A stretch of 64,000 bases of DNA from Larus michahellis (taxonomy: Eukaryota; Chordata; Aves; Charadriiformes; Laridae): positions 109,492,037 to 109,556,036 of the forward strand of contig NC_133897.1 of assembly GCF_964199755.1 (NCBI RefSeq). Direction: 5' to 3'. The notes under the pieces were generated by a model. That model was given only the letters and a program-made list of their open reading frames with translations, made no database searches and was not told the origin of the DNA. This document shows, in pieces, positions 1 through 11,685 of the stretch. Positions within the stretch are counted from its first letter, which is position 1. Each line of letters starts with the position of its first letter. Position numbers and translations under genes: made by a program.

Positions 1-2131
1 GTATTACCTTGGATTGGTTAAATTACAGAGAGGAATAAGATAACATTATTTTGTAGTGAAATTTGTATTCACTTGTGATGCTTTTATTTGTTTAGTGTAT
101 GGATGCACATATCAAGATCCCAGTTTCTCCCTCAGAAACTTTTCAGGGTAAGATACTTCCAAGGGTAAATATCAAAATAATATATTTTCAAAAAATGCCT
201 AACTTTCCCTGAGCTTCCTGGCCATTGTGGGGCCCTGTGCTTAGGGCAGTTCCACCATGGGAAGCTCGCTGCAGCTGGTGTAGGACGGCTGGCCCTGAGA
301 AAACAGGTATACTAAATGTTGAGTAGCCACAGGGAAAAGTTAGTTTAGAGATCAGTCTTCCAGTCATCAAAAAGCTTCCCCCAAACATTGGGGAAATAAA
401 AAATTGATGATAGAAAGGAATAGGAAAAATAAGAATTAGGAAAGAAATTTATAACTTTCTTGATTGATTTAACATCTTGGTCTTGATGTGGGGGGAAAAA
501 AAAAAACAACCAAAAAAACCCCAGTTTTTAATTTAAACTGTTTTTAAAAGTTCAACTCTTTCCAAATCCATAGTCATAGGCATAAAATCACTGTGTAAAT
601 TAGCCTTAATAGCAACCTTGGATCATATGGATTGGCCAGTCTGTTTAAGTTTCAAAAATGTTGTTTTCCTTTCATTGTTACTCTGATGGCTTGAAGGGTG
701 TAAACTTTTTCAGTAGCCCCTTCTGGTAACTGTAGAGAAGACCTACACCACCTTGAGACAAACTGACAGCTCACCTTGGAAGAGCTCTCTGCTGAAAACT
801 CTCACTCTGCAGGACTCTTACTGGAGGCACCAGTCCCAGTCAGCACCTATATTTTGCACAAATTGATGGCACTTCTGTTTAAAAAGACTAAAAATGTCTT
901 TCTTAGTTAGGATTGCTATAATAATTATGTTTATGTTTGTAAAAATATGGATGCCAAAGCCATGTCCCTAGGCATCCTAACTGCAGGTGCAGCTTAGATT
1001 GGTGAGGTGGAGCTCTGGACTTAGGCAGTGATGAAGGTCTGTTTTTCTTTTGTTATATGTTTTCTCATATGTAAAAAATGCTTTCATTAGTAAGTTCCTA
1101 CAAGGTTCCGAAAACATTATGTGAATTCTGATGACACTGATATCTTTATTATATGTGTACATAGCAAGAGAGTATTTAGGAAAGAGAACAATATATATTA
1201 ATATAGCTACAAACATATAGTTTTCTATATATGTGTTTTATTTATGTAAGTTTTTTAATGTATTATGTTTATGAAATATTTTAGATTTTAATTTGTCACA
1301 GAAATGGAAGTTCTGGGTGATCACTCTAAGCTTTACAGATTTTATCCGTTTAATATATTTATTTTCATAAGAATCTTTTAACTGCCTTAATTAATTGTCC
1401 AGGGAATACTTCTTTCTGACCGCAAAAATCATTTAGTCAATTTTATCTCACTATTTTAGAATCATAATATTATTACTATATATTGTTACATTTTAATTTC
1501 ATATTCATTTACTGAACTAAAATAATTCTGTCAAATAACATAAACATTCTGAATTCAGAAAAATCGCATATTTCCTTTTCCTTTTGAATAACAAGTGTGT
1601 TTGCTGTAACCATTTTAGGTAACAGGGTAGCTCATATATTTTTTAGTCTGTATCAACATTTCCACAATTTAATTTGCTTATGTCAAATTAAATTCCATAC
1701 AGAAATTTCCCTGCTTCCGTTTATGAAAAAAATAAAATGTCTTAATAATGTCAACAGTGGCTTTCTAAAATGTAGGAAAACTGGCAGCACGGCTGAAGGA
1801 AATAAATTGGTTTGAGAAGAAGCCCAGTTAAGCCTGAAATCCTACCTCAAAGGCAGTTGCATGAACAGTCTGTCTCAACACTGGAAGCCCTAGTAGCTGC
1901 TGAATGAAACTGAAATCTTTTTATTGCTGAAAGCGGTGATCCTACACCAGTGTTTTGAAAACAAAATAGTATAAGACTTTGTTTTTTTAAAAAAATCTTG
2001 GTTATGGTTATTTGTTTTGCTTTGGAGTAATTTCTTGCTTAAAACTCACATATGAAGTTTCTGAAAGTAGTTGAATGAGAACTAGTTTTATAGCCATATG
2101 TTATTGTTGTTTAACGTTCTGTTACAATCAG

Positions 2132-2258
2132 GGAATGGAAATTTGGTTTCCAGATGACTCTATGTCCCAAGCACTTTGGAACCAGAAAACAGCACTTCGA
2201 GATCTGATGTTCTCCAGCCATGACAACAATTTTCCTCTCGAGGATAATTTGCAGTTGA
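2132..2258 (+). other. Possible unassigned exon (127 nt)
   Basis: An AG preceded by a T-rich stretch ends at 2131, and a strong GTAAGTAT donor begins at 2259. The 127 nt between them are open in one frame, encoding about 42 residues that begin GMEIWFPDDSMSQALW, an acidic, protein-like composition. I do not recognise the peptide and no partner exon is visible nearby. It could be an exon of a lncRNA or of a gene extending beyond the window, or it could be chance. Confidence 0.2.
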
Positions 2259-3046
2259 GTAAGTATAAATCTTACTCGTTTTTCTGGCTTGAGTAAATGT
2301 TTACCTTCCCATTTTTATCCTGAAATGGGAATTTCCACCAAAACAATGGTGAATCAGAGCTTCTTGCTAATGCCTTTGACTTTTACCAGTCATTATATCT
2401 TTAAACTGTGACAAAGCAAATGTAATTGGAAAGTAAGGTTAATTAATTTTTTTCAATATGTTCTTCCACCTCTGTATTTAATGTCTGTTGCAGCATCTTA
2501 TTATCTGTCTTACTGGTAAGTGGCCCCTCTTAATCAGTTTTTAAACACGACTACTATGAAAAAGAATCAAAATGATTGTCATATGTAATTTTATTTTTGT
2601 TTTGACTTTTCAAATATGTAAATGACATTTCAAATATATGTGTAAATTTGTAGTAACACACTAACATTTCAGCTAAAATAGCTGAAAAATATATTTTCAT
2701 TTCAAGTGCAAACAACACACAAAACTTAGTAGCATACTTTCAGTGGACTTTTTTCTTGTACTTTCTTGGCTCCAACACTATTCAGATTTCATTGAATCCA
2801 GTTCAAGTATTCACTGAATCAGACCCATTTTGTAATGTTAGAATTGGAGAACGAAGTCTTTTGAAAATTAATTTCTGTTATGAAAGAGACTCTGCTCCCA
2901 AAGGAAGAGGCATACAACGTTTCTTAAAGTAGGCTAAATAAATACCTCACTGATTTTTTTTAAGAAATTTAGATCAGTAGTAATACATAATTTTGAATTT
3001 AGTTTCTGGAAAGTATACCCTTCCATTATTCAAAGAGGAAATTGTT

Positions 3047-3070
3047 TTTTGAAAATTATAATTTTCAAAA
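3047..3070. repeat. 24-bp perfect palindrome
   Basis: The half-site ttttgaaaatta is followed directly by its exact reverse complement with no spacer. It is entirely AT-rich apart from one G/C pair per arm. No function can be assigned from sequence. Confidence 0.8.
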
Positions 3071-5345
3071 GAATTTAAGCTATACTTGTTCCTAGGAAAG
3101 GAACTATTACTACCATTTATTTCAGTGAATTAAGATAGCCATCGGTTTTAATTATATATAAAACAGGTCAGACATCAAGTATTGCATTGTATTAAGCTAT
3201 TAATATTCTAATTAATTAGCCTTATGATTTTTTTTAATGAAATAGGACTTGTATTTTCAAAATGAACTTTTGGTTGTAGTCAGGATTCCCGTGGAAAGCC
3301 TGGCTGTGTTGGCTGTTACTGAATATACAGTGCTTTAAAGGTCCATTTTTAAAATCTGCTATTACTTCTTTCTCCTCAGGGAATGCTGTTTTTTCATATA
3401 GTAGATGTTAGAGAAAATACAATTTTTAATTTTTATCCACACTGTTTTTCAAACTTATAAAAGGACTTCCTTTTCTTGATTGCCCTTTAATAAGCTGTTA
3501 TACTGATTTTCTAAAAACAAAATATCAAAACCTGTTTTTCCAAGCATTTTAGGAAATGCATTCCCAAACTAATGATTAGTTTGAAGGTTGTTTTGTTCTG
3601 TATAAAACTGTGATTTTTCTGAAATGATGCTGTTTTTTATTGACAAGAACTTAACTTTTATGGTTTCATCCAACCTTTCTTGATATTATTATTTTATAAG
3701 AAATGTAGACAATAAATTATGTCTCTTCTCACTAAAATTAATAATTTGACTAAAAAGCTAAGAAACATTTTTCAAACAAAAATTCAACAGACATTCATTA
3801 AAATTTTGTGTGAGTCATCTGTTTATTTCAGTCATAATAATTTTTTTTCCATACATATAATTGTCATAGTGAAACAGGGCTTCTACTTGGTATCATAGCA
3901 TTAAAAAAAACCCCAAGTTTTAGATGTTTTAGAGATAATAAAGAAACAGTAGTTTGTGATGAGCAAATCAAATTTCAAGACTTCATGTTTAAATATATTT
4001 AAAAACCAGGAACTGATAAAACATAAAAATCAAGCATGGTTTAAATATACAGTATTATTTAGGTAGCCTATAATATTTGGACTGTTTTATGGAGTTTGCA
4101 AAATGATGCAAAGAGAGAGAGAGGAGACAAAACTACACCTCACTTTAGACCATATTACCCAAAATATTAATTTTGAAAGAGAGCTTGTTATAATACATTT
4201 TTGCACTTTCATTGCCTTTTCTCTCCTCCATGCTCCAACTTTCCACTCCTACAGTTGTAGGTTGGTGAGGATACTTTGTAACAGTGATGTGACTTCTGAG
4301 GTTTTTAAACACATTTTTAACTTTTACCTTTTGCCTGATCCTGCTTACAGAAAGACAGACAAAAAATCTGAGGCAACAGCAAATTCTGGCACAAAACAGA
4401 TTAATTTCCCATAGGGAAGAGTGGGATCTTGTTTTACCAGCACCAAGCTGAAGCAAGGAAATCAGAGAATTATGGCATCAGGCCAACTACATGGAACCAT
4501 GCAGAGATTTTTTTGGCTATTTTTGCTGCTTCGTTTGTGAGTTTACAAAGTAAATTGTAACCTAACTAACTACTGTCCCACAAAATGATCTTTAATCCAT
4601 GCAGATCATTTTCATTAGTGCACGTTCACTGGCCTCACCTCAAAAAACAGGTTCTGGAGCAGTAACCAGCCAATCACAACAGACCAGGTGACGAGAATAA
4701 CTGAGTGACTTCAGCTGCTGCCTGGAGAGGGGCTGGACTTCTGCGAGAAGCCGGGGATCTGCCAATTCTTATCTTGTATACCAGTTGCCCCTACATAACT
4801 GCCTGGTTCCTATATCACTTATCCTTTGGTGATGCTTTTGCAAGTGTTGTGGTTTTATTTCTTGGAAACCCTAGGCATAACTTGGTTAGTTATAGTTCTG
4901 CCATAACTGGCAGAACTCCTTATGTTCTACCAGAACCCAGAGATGGAGACCTCTTCTCCTTCTCCTGAACACATCTCAAGCTAATCCCTAGGTGTGCCAG
5001 GGGCTGAAGAGATCACTCACATGAATTCAAAAGGACAGACCTCTAAGTATACCAATCGCTTTTATAAAAATAAACACAAATTTTTGTGCCATTTTCTCTC
5101 CTACACGTTTCAGGTGTTTTTACATTTTATCGTAGTTTTGAATTAGAAGTCACATTCTCCTTTGATTTCCCACTACTGGTGCACGTTCATTTCTGTACAT
5201 TTGGACACAGGGATCATTACTGGGACAACACCAATTTCACGGTTTAGGAGTCCAAAGGCTTGAAACTTTCCAGCCATCTGCAAATTTCTTGTGAAATTTG
5301 ACATTTTCTTCAAGTTTGTGAAAACATATCATCTCCTAAATGCTT

Positions 5346-5374
5346 TGTGTGTGTGTGCATGCACGCGTGCATGT
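5346..5374. repeat. Alternating purine-pyrimidine tract with 16-bp palindrome
   Basis: There are 29 nt of unbroken pyrimidine-purine alternation: a (TG)n run followed by CATGCACGCGTGCATG (5358-5373), itself a perfect palindrome. Such tracts are known to favour left-handed Z-DNA or cruciform structure under negative supercoiling. A biological role here is only inference. Confidence 0.75.
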
Positions 5375-6254
5375 CTGTCTAGACCTGATACATAAGCAGA
5401 GCCTGCTTGCCTAAAAAGTGAGTTTTTGCTTCTTGAAATGTGGCTAAATGTAACAGCTCCTATTGGGTCACATTTCTAGGTCATATTACCAGAGAAAGGT
5501 GCTATGAGAATGAGAAAATGATGGCAATGTTTGGTCTGTGGACAGTATGCTACAGTGGGCAAGCACTGCCTGTGAGTATTTCTCCCTGCTGTACCTTGCC
5601 CATGACTCATAATGAAAAAGGAACATTTAGCATTTTTCTTGTTAGCCTCGAGCTGGGTACTGTTAAAAAAATCCATTTTAAGCACAATTAATTCACTTAA
5701 AAACCTACTACGGCACAGAAACAAATGTCCGTTAAACTATTACTATAATGATCATTAGTTGAAGGAGACTGTTTCTAAATATCTTTATGAGTAGAACAAG
5801 TATAAATGGATGGGGCTGGGGAGAGATATGAAATAATAGGAAAGAGAACAAATTATTTTTTCACTTATTTAATTGAAGCTTAACAAAGTTATGCCAAAGC
5901 ATGTCCAGAGTTTGGACTTCTTATGGGAATCTAAACATTTTACACAAAAGATTTGTGGTTGTGGGCTAAATGAATGGCATGATTAGCCACAAGTCAATAC
6001 TATGAAACGCCACTGCAGGAAAACAATTTTTTGAAGATTCTGAGGGTGAAGCATTTTTGAAACAGTACATTAATATTTATTTCTTTTCCTCAAATCTCCT
6101 TTTTTTGTTGTTGCTGTCTTGTTGTTTGTTCTTTTAAAAATGTGGATTTAACATGATAGTAGTAACTGCCACTTTTGTATTACTAGGACTGAGGAAAGAT
6201 TTATTTTCTCTCAATAAACTCATCTTCTGCTAAGACTTTCCCCTGGCTGAAAAA

Positions 6255-7676
6255 GGGGAAACATAATCCCCATTTTAAAAAAGGGAAAAAAGGAAGAACC
6301 AGGCAACCACATGAGGGTCAGTCTCACCTCTGTGCCCAGCAAGACCATGGAGCAGATCCTCCCGAAAACTCTGCTAAGGCACATGCAGAATAAGGAGGTG
6401 ATTGTTGACAGCCAACGTGGCTTCACCAAAGACAAGTCAGACCTTCCAAATTTGGTGGCCTTCTATGACACGGTTACAGTGTTGGTGGATAAAGGGAGAG
6501 CAACAGATGTCATTTAGCTTTACTTATGCAAAGTGTTTGACACTGTCCTGCATGACATCCTGGTGTCTAATTGGAAAGGCATGGATTTGATGGATGGTCC
6601 ACTCAGTGGATAAGGAACTGGCTGGATGGCTGCACTCAAAGGGCTGTGGTAAACAGCTCAATGTCCAAGTGGAAATCAGTGACAAGTGGTGTTCCTCAGG
6701 GGTCAGTATTGGGACCAGTGCTGTTTAACATCCTTGTTGGCAACACGGACAGTGGGATTGAGTGCACCCTCAGCAAGTTTGCCAATGACACCAAGCTGCA
6801 TGGCGCGGTCAACATGCTAGAGGGAGGAGGCGCCATCCAGAGGGACCTGGACAGGCTTGAGAGGTGGGCCCGTGCGAACCTCATGAGGTTCAACCAGGCC
6901 AAGTGCAAGGTCCTGCACCTGGGTCATGGCAATCCCAAGCACAAATGCAGTCTGGGTGGAAAATGGACTGAGAGCAGCCCTGAGAAAAAGGACTTGGAGG
7001 TGTTGGTTGATGAGAAGCTCAACATGAGCCAGCAATGTGCGCTTGCAGCCCAGAAAGCCAACAGCATCCTGGGCTGCATCAAAACAAGCATGGCCAGTAG
7101 GTCGAGGGAGGTGATTCTGCCCCTCTGCTCTGCTCTAGTGAGACCTCGCCTGGAGTACTGTGTCCAGCTTTGGAGTCCTCAGCACAGGAAGGATGTGGAC
7201 CTGTTGGAACAGGTCCAGCGGAGGGCCACAAAGGTGATCAGAGGGCTGGAGCACTTCTCCTATGAAGATAGGCTGAGAGAGTTGGGGTTGTTCAGCCTGG
7301 AGAGGAGAAGGCTCCAGGGACACCTTATAGCAGCCTTCAAGTACCTGAAGGAGGCCTACAGGAGAGATGGGGTGGGACTCTTTATCAGGGAGTGTAGCGA
7401 TAGGATGAGGGGTATGGTTTTAAAATGAAATAGGGGAGATATAGTTTAGATATTAGGAAGAAATTCTTTACTGTGAGGGTGGTGAGGCACTGGAACAGGT
7501 TGCCCAGGGAAGTTGTGGATGGCCCATTCCAGGAAGTGTTAAAGGCCAGGCTGGATGGGGCTTTGAGCAACCTGGTCTAGTGAAAGGCGTCCCTGCCCAT
7601 GGCAGGGCATTTGGAATTAGATGATCTTTAAGGTCCCTTCCAACCCAAACCATTCTAGAATTCTATGATTCTATGA
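6255..7676 (+). mobile_element. CR1 LINE, 5'-truncated, degenerate reverse transcriptase
   Basis: The element begins inside ORF2 at a degenerate version of the [16 protein letters not shown] region and ends in the CR1 terminus with ATTCTATG repeats at about 7652-7676. The reverse transcriptase frame is broken: the first part (6311-6517) ends at a TAG just before the expected motif A. The longest open piece is 6571-7428 (285 codons), with a [11 protein letters not shown] block and palm motif FANDTK at about 6778-6795, where CR1 normally has FADDTK. This Asp-to-Asn change would remove a metal-binding catalytic residue. A C-terminal block ([22 protein letters not shown]) is also recognisable. 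The copy is dead; no target-site duplication was noticed. Confidence 0.93.
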
Positions 7677-10383
7677 CTTGATTGGACCTAAGTGCTGACT
7701 CATCTATTTGGTTTTGGACAATACTTCTAGAAAGTAGGATGGTCTCCTACATAAAATGGTGTACAAGACAATTACATAGGGCTTTACATTAGTTAGCAAT
7801 ACACTTTTCCTTACAGTTTATACTTACAGAATGATAAGAGTGCCAACTGCCTTAAATATTTTTTACTAAAAATGTTAAGTAAGATTTTCTGATTCTCTTA
7901 GAAGGAAACACTGAACTTTTCACCACTGAGCACATTCCATAAGAGAATTTTTTGGTTCTTCAAGCTTTGTTCTCAGTATGAGAAAAATACAAAATTATTA
8001 TGTTTTTTCAAGATCTGCTGGAGTACCTTCCTGTATTGTCTGAGGTAATTTTCCAGTGGTATTTCTACTCAGATTTCCACAAAAATGTTTTGGTTTCATT
8101 TCTTACTTAGTTAATAAAAGGCAGTGCAAAGGCAAACTATTCCTACTTGGAGATAATTTGTGGGGGAATAGTATGTAGGGAATGTTGATCAAAACTGGTT
8201 TTTTTTCATACTATGTCTAAATTTACATTATTAAAGGGTGTGTTACTACCTCATTGCTGAATAATTCTTATTGAGAGGAAAAGCAAATTATATACAAGCT
8301 TAGTTTTCTTAACCTAAATGACTGCCTTTTGCAGTAAAATTTGAGACTTTATTTATGCAGAATAAGGAGTGTTTAGGGGATCTGTTTTCTGGAACAGGAA
8401 GTTGTATCCTGTAGGTTCTTTGAAAACTACCTCCTAGTCAACTGGAATCTGTGAACAGGAAGAAGAAGAAAAGCGCATAGGGATTGTGCTAAATTATTTT
8501 TAGATTTATAATCATATCCCATAAGAAGATACTTGTTTGCTACTTTTTAGTAGTATACCAAATGGATGTAGTGCAAATATTATTAATACTTCAGGTATGG
8601 TTCATGGATGGTATAAATCACGATAGGTACATTGCTATGCTGAAATTCGGATTATTTAACAGCAGAAAAAGGTATCCTTATTCCTGATGGGTTTTTCCTC
8701 ACAGCTTATTTTCTTACTCTTTATTAATATTTTCTTTTCAGTATGTTCTGCCAAAATATTCTCAAGGTTTTGTTACAGAATGATTTTACCAGCTCTTAAA
8801 AATATTTCACATTCTTATCTGTTGGAGTCCAATAATAACAATACAGACATACTTAGTTTTAAACTCTGTTACAAAAGCACCTGCAAGTATGCAAAAAGAA
8901 TTTAACATCTTTGCTGCGTTGTTCAATGACTGACATGTTCATCATCAGGCTGAGCTTGAATGTTTTGTCTTTTCTTTTAAAAACACAAATGGAAAATTAC
9001 GATTTTGCAAAATAAAATTCATTTTCCGGTAGGAAAAGAACATTCTATAAGAAAATCCTGAATTTTCTTGAATCTTTATCTTAGGTTGTGATTCTAATAT
9101 TGAATCCTCCTTTCTTGTTTGTTGTTTTTGTGCTTTTTAAGGATCTTTAGCCATTTAACCTTCAGTATAACTTGTGTTATAAGATTTACTACATACAGTC
9201 ACAGATTACAAAAGTGAACTTAGATTGAGTTGAACTATTTCTTGCATAAAACTTGTTAACTCTGTACATGTGGGTCTTTGGGCCTATTTAGTCTCTACCA
9301 CTGTCCACTGAATTTCCTCATTCTACCTTATTTCCTCTTCTAAATACACCTCACTTCCTCACCATAAAGCTGCAGTTTAAGAGAATCTATGCAAACCCAC
9401 ACAGCCTCCAAAATCCTGTCCTGAATTTCTAAATAGCAAAAATTTTCTTCTCTAATCTCATTTCTGTATACTCTTTGCTCAAAAGAACTCTGGCCAACAC
9501 ACCATGCTGAAGTTGGCTCTGATTCCTAGTATTTCTTTCTGTTTCTTTCTAATTATACTTACATGTTATAAGAAGAAAAAGATCCAAAGGATGAGAAGTC
9601 TATGAATATTACACAGTTATAAGGTTCAGAAGAAATATTAGATCAATGCCGACATACAGTGATTTCCCGTTATACTGATCTATTGTAACTTCCTAAAATA
9701 TGCTTGACGCTTCATGAATCTTAACCAATTATTCTTTTCACTTCATCTGGATTTCATTTTCACTCCCTAGTGGTAACTGGGGCTTTCTGGCAGGCACAAA
9801 TAATTGGATAAACTGTAATTAGTAATTAAATAATTCCAGGTAGGAATGGTTCTTTAATGATGGACCAGGAACAGCGCCCTTAATTCTACAATGCACTGCT
9901 AAAGGTCTGATGAAGGTTTTGTGAGTTTGGGGAAAAGACGAGGGGAAGAAAAGGTGAATATCACATACATCTTATATATTTTTAAAATATATATTTATGT
10001 AAATATATCAATGAACTTAAAACACTGAAAATACGTTTCTGCTCAAACTTACAAATCTGTTCAAAGAAGCAACTTTCAAACTTATTTTAGGTGTAGCTTA
10101 TGCTCAAATAAAATGAGAAAGGGAAAACAAGCAAAGATTTCTATTGTACATACAAGGTTCCCTAGAGAATGTCCATCTCATAATTGAAACATAGCTGGTA
10201 GAGCCCATCTGGCAGATGCCAGGACCAGCTGGTTCTTTTGAACTGCGCTCAGTATGCCACTAAGAGTACTGTTTTTCAAATTTTCTTTTTTCTTTTTCTT
10301 TTTTTTCCCCTTTCATTATTTTATGTATTTTATCTTTTTTTTTTAACTTATTACTGCAGCAAAGTGAACATTCTTTAATATTA
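7677..10383. other. AT-rich intergenic DNA
   Basis: No coding region, RNA gene or recognisable repeat was seen between the first CR1 and the composite CR1 locus. It contains T-rich runs near 10280-10350 and AT-rich stretches around 9970-10010. The short open frames are compatible with chance. Confidence 0.7.
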
Positions 10384-10767
10384 GAATCATAGAAACATAG
10401 AATCATTTAGCTTGGAAAAGCCATATAAGATCAAGCCCAACCATTAATGTAGCACTGTAAAGTCCACCACTAAGCACCACATCTAGATGTCTTTTAAATA
10501 CCTCCAGGGATGGGCACTCAACCACTTCCCTGGGCAGCCTCTTCCAATGCTTGACAACCCTTTCGGTGTCAACATTTTTTCCTAATGTCCAATCGAAACC
10601 TCCCCTGGCGCAACTTGAGGCCATTTCCTCTTGTCCAATCACCTGTTACGTGGGAGAAGAGACCCAGCCCCACCTCGCTACAACCTCCTTATGGGTAGTT
10701 GTAGAGAGCCATAAGGTCTACCCTCAGCCTCCTCCAGCCTGAACAACCCCAGTCCCCTCAGCCGCTC
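10384..10767 (-). mobile_element. CR1 LINE, 3' half of a split copy
   Basis: This is the reverse complement of a CR1 3' end. It starts at the plus-strand AGAATCATAGAAACATAGAA terminus and runs through the conserved VVKHWKRLPREVVECPSLEVFK block (10403-10642, minus) to the region encoding ERLRGLGLF. It stops at about 10767 (plus strand gccgctcc), and the same CR1 resumes at about 11686. The two halves abut almost exactly in CR1 coordinates, so the intervening 918 bp look like an insertion into one CR1 copy. Confidence 0.9.
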
Positions 10768-10771
10768 CCTG

Positions 10772-10861
10772 GCTCCCTGGCTCTGTGGCAGCTGCGCTGT
10801 CAGCACCCTATGCCTGCGATCCCCCACAAAGTGATGCCCGGACACTCACAGACGCAGCGTC
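10772..10861 (-). repeat. 90-bp direct repeat, copy 1
   Basis: It starts gctccctggctctgtggcag and ends gacgcagcgtc on the plus strand. It matches 12368-12457 in the same orientation at about 85 of 90 positions by eye, without gaps. It lies about 20 nt beyond the AATAAA of the ITPRIPL1-like remnant (minus-strand sense), so it is probably part of that gene family's 3' flank rather than a transposon terminus. Confidence 0.85.
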
Positions 10862-10879
10862 TGTGTGTTAAACAAGGGA

Positions 10880-10885
10880 TTTATT
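10880..10885 (-). terminator. Candidate poly(A) signal of the ITPRIPL1-like remnant
   Basis: A canonical AATAAA on the minus strand lies about 155 nt after the stop codon of the ITPRIPL1-like frame. It fits a compact 3' UTR. Whether it was ever used cannot be told; no genomic A-tail follows. Confidence 0.4.
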
Positions 10886-11038
10886 AATATCTTAGCACAG
10901 GGTAAAGCTCCCCAGGGGAACGGACTCAGTTCTGCAGCAGCAGCTTCCCCGGGAGCTGACCCCATGCCTGAAGAACTGTGCCTCGGCCACAGCACAGCTC
11001 TCTGCCCACGTCCTGCTGCTGGTAACGGTGGTCTCTGC

Positions 11039-11684
11039 CTACTCCCAGCTCAGGAAGGCGTACGAGTCGCCTTGCTTCACTCCGAACGTCATCTCAACCA
11101 AGACGGTTCTGTCAGAAGCGAGTGTCAGCTGGAGCTTGCAGGAGTGCCTGGCGGGCAGCACCACTAGACGGCAGTTTGTCGACGGCGCCATAACCGCCCA
11201 GGCCTGTTTTGCCACTATCTGGAACCAGCGTGCGGTTCTCTCCATGTCTAGGTAGGGGCCGGTGCAGAGGGTGCGCAGGAGGCTGGGACCCTGTTTTTCC
11301 CTCAGCTCCTCCTGGGGGTGGTGGAGGAAGCACAGCATGTCCTCCGCCGGCGGCTCCCTCACGCAGGTGCACTGCAGCTCTACGCGGAGGCTGGACTTCC
11401 TTGCTGGCATCTCCTCGGTGGCGGTGCCCATCTCCAAGTGGAAGGCGTGCCCTCGGGGAGGCTTCAGGGGCACGAGCAGGTGGTAGACGGCATCCTGCTC
11501 ACAGGGACTCCAACCTCGCAAGGTGCTGCCCACCCCGATGACTGGCATCGGTTGTGGCATGAAACTGTTCCTGAAGAGTTTTCGGCAGAAAAAACTGTTC
11601 ATCCACCAGTGCCTCCACGATCATGAAGGACTCCGACAGGTCCAGGAGACGCTTGGCTTAAATCACGTGTACATCCAAGGCTGG
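11039..11684 (-). pseudogene. ITPRIPL1-like (Mab-21 family) pseudogene fragment
   Basis: The longest minus-strand frame (11602-11039, 187 codons) reads like the middle part of avian ITPRIPL1-like proteins, relatives of inositol 1,4,5-trisphosphate receptor-interacting protein with a Mab-21/nucleotidyltransferase-like fold. Recognisable blocks are IGVGSTLRGWSP, VYHLLVPLKPPRGHAFHLE, RVELQCTCVREP, DMLCFLHHPQEELR, LLRTLCTGPYLDMERTARWF and CKLQLTLASDRTVLVEMTFG, ending FLSWE then stop. Upstream homology (RLLDLSESFMIVEALVDE) lies in a different frame, so a frameshift falls near 11590-11600, and a TAA occurs just before it at about 11657-11659. The N-terminal membrane and coiled-coil part of a full protein (roughly 500 residues) and the C-terminal part are missing. 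It is therefore a broken partial copy. Family recognition is from memory of the motif pattern, not a search. Confidence 0.75.
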
Positions 11685-11685
11685 A

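Larger units (their letters stand above)
1..6254. other. AT-rich intergenic DNA, no recognised gene
   Basis: No open frame here resembles a known protein; all are short (103 codons at most) and most look like chance frames in AT-rich DNA. Visible contents are short A or T runs (about 485-510), a 24-bp perfect AT-rich palindrome (3047-3070), a purine-pyrimidine alternating tract (5346-5374), one possible unassigned exon (2132-2258), and a slightly GC-richer patch at about 4620-5010 whose origin I cannot assign. Confidence 0.7.
10768..11685 (-). other. Non-CR1 insert carrying an ITPRIPL1-like fragment, its 3' flank and direct repeat
   Basis: This 918-bp block interrupts a minus-strand CR1. Read on the minus strand it holds an ITPRIPL1-like coding remnant (about 11684 to 11039), a short 3' flank with an AATAAA (10880-10885) and then a 90-bp sequence (10772-10861) that recurs beyond the CR1 5' end at 12368-12457. 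It is clearly more GC-rich than its AT-rich surroundings. No poly(A) tail follows the AATAAA and no clear target-site duplication is visible, which argues against simple mRNA retrocopying and for a DNA-level duplication, although the order of events is not certain. Confidence 0.75.

Noticed and set aside
4620..5010. Slightly GC-richer patch considered as a solo LTR
   Set aside because: No TG...CA ends, no target-site duplication and no convincing promoter/poly(A) arrangement could be identified.
11209..11626. Plus-strand frames opposite the ITPRIPL1-like fragment
   Set aside because: Antisense shadows of the minus-strand pseudogene; only the minus frame matches a known family.
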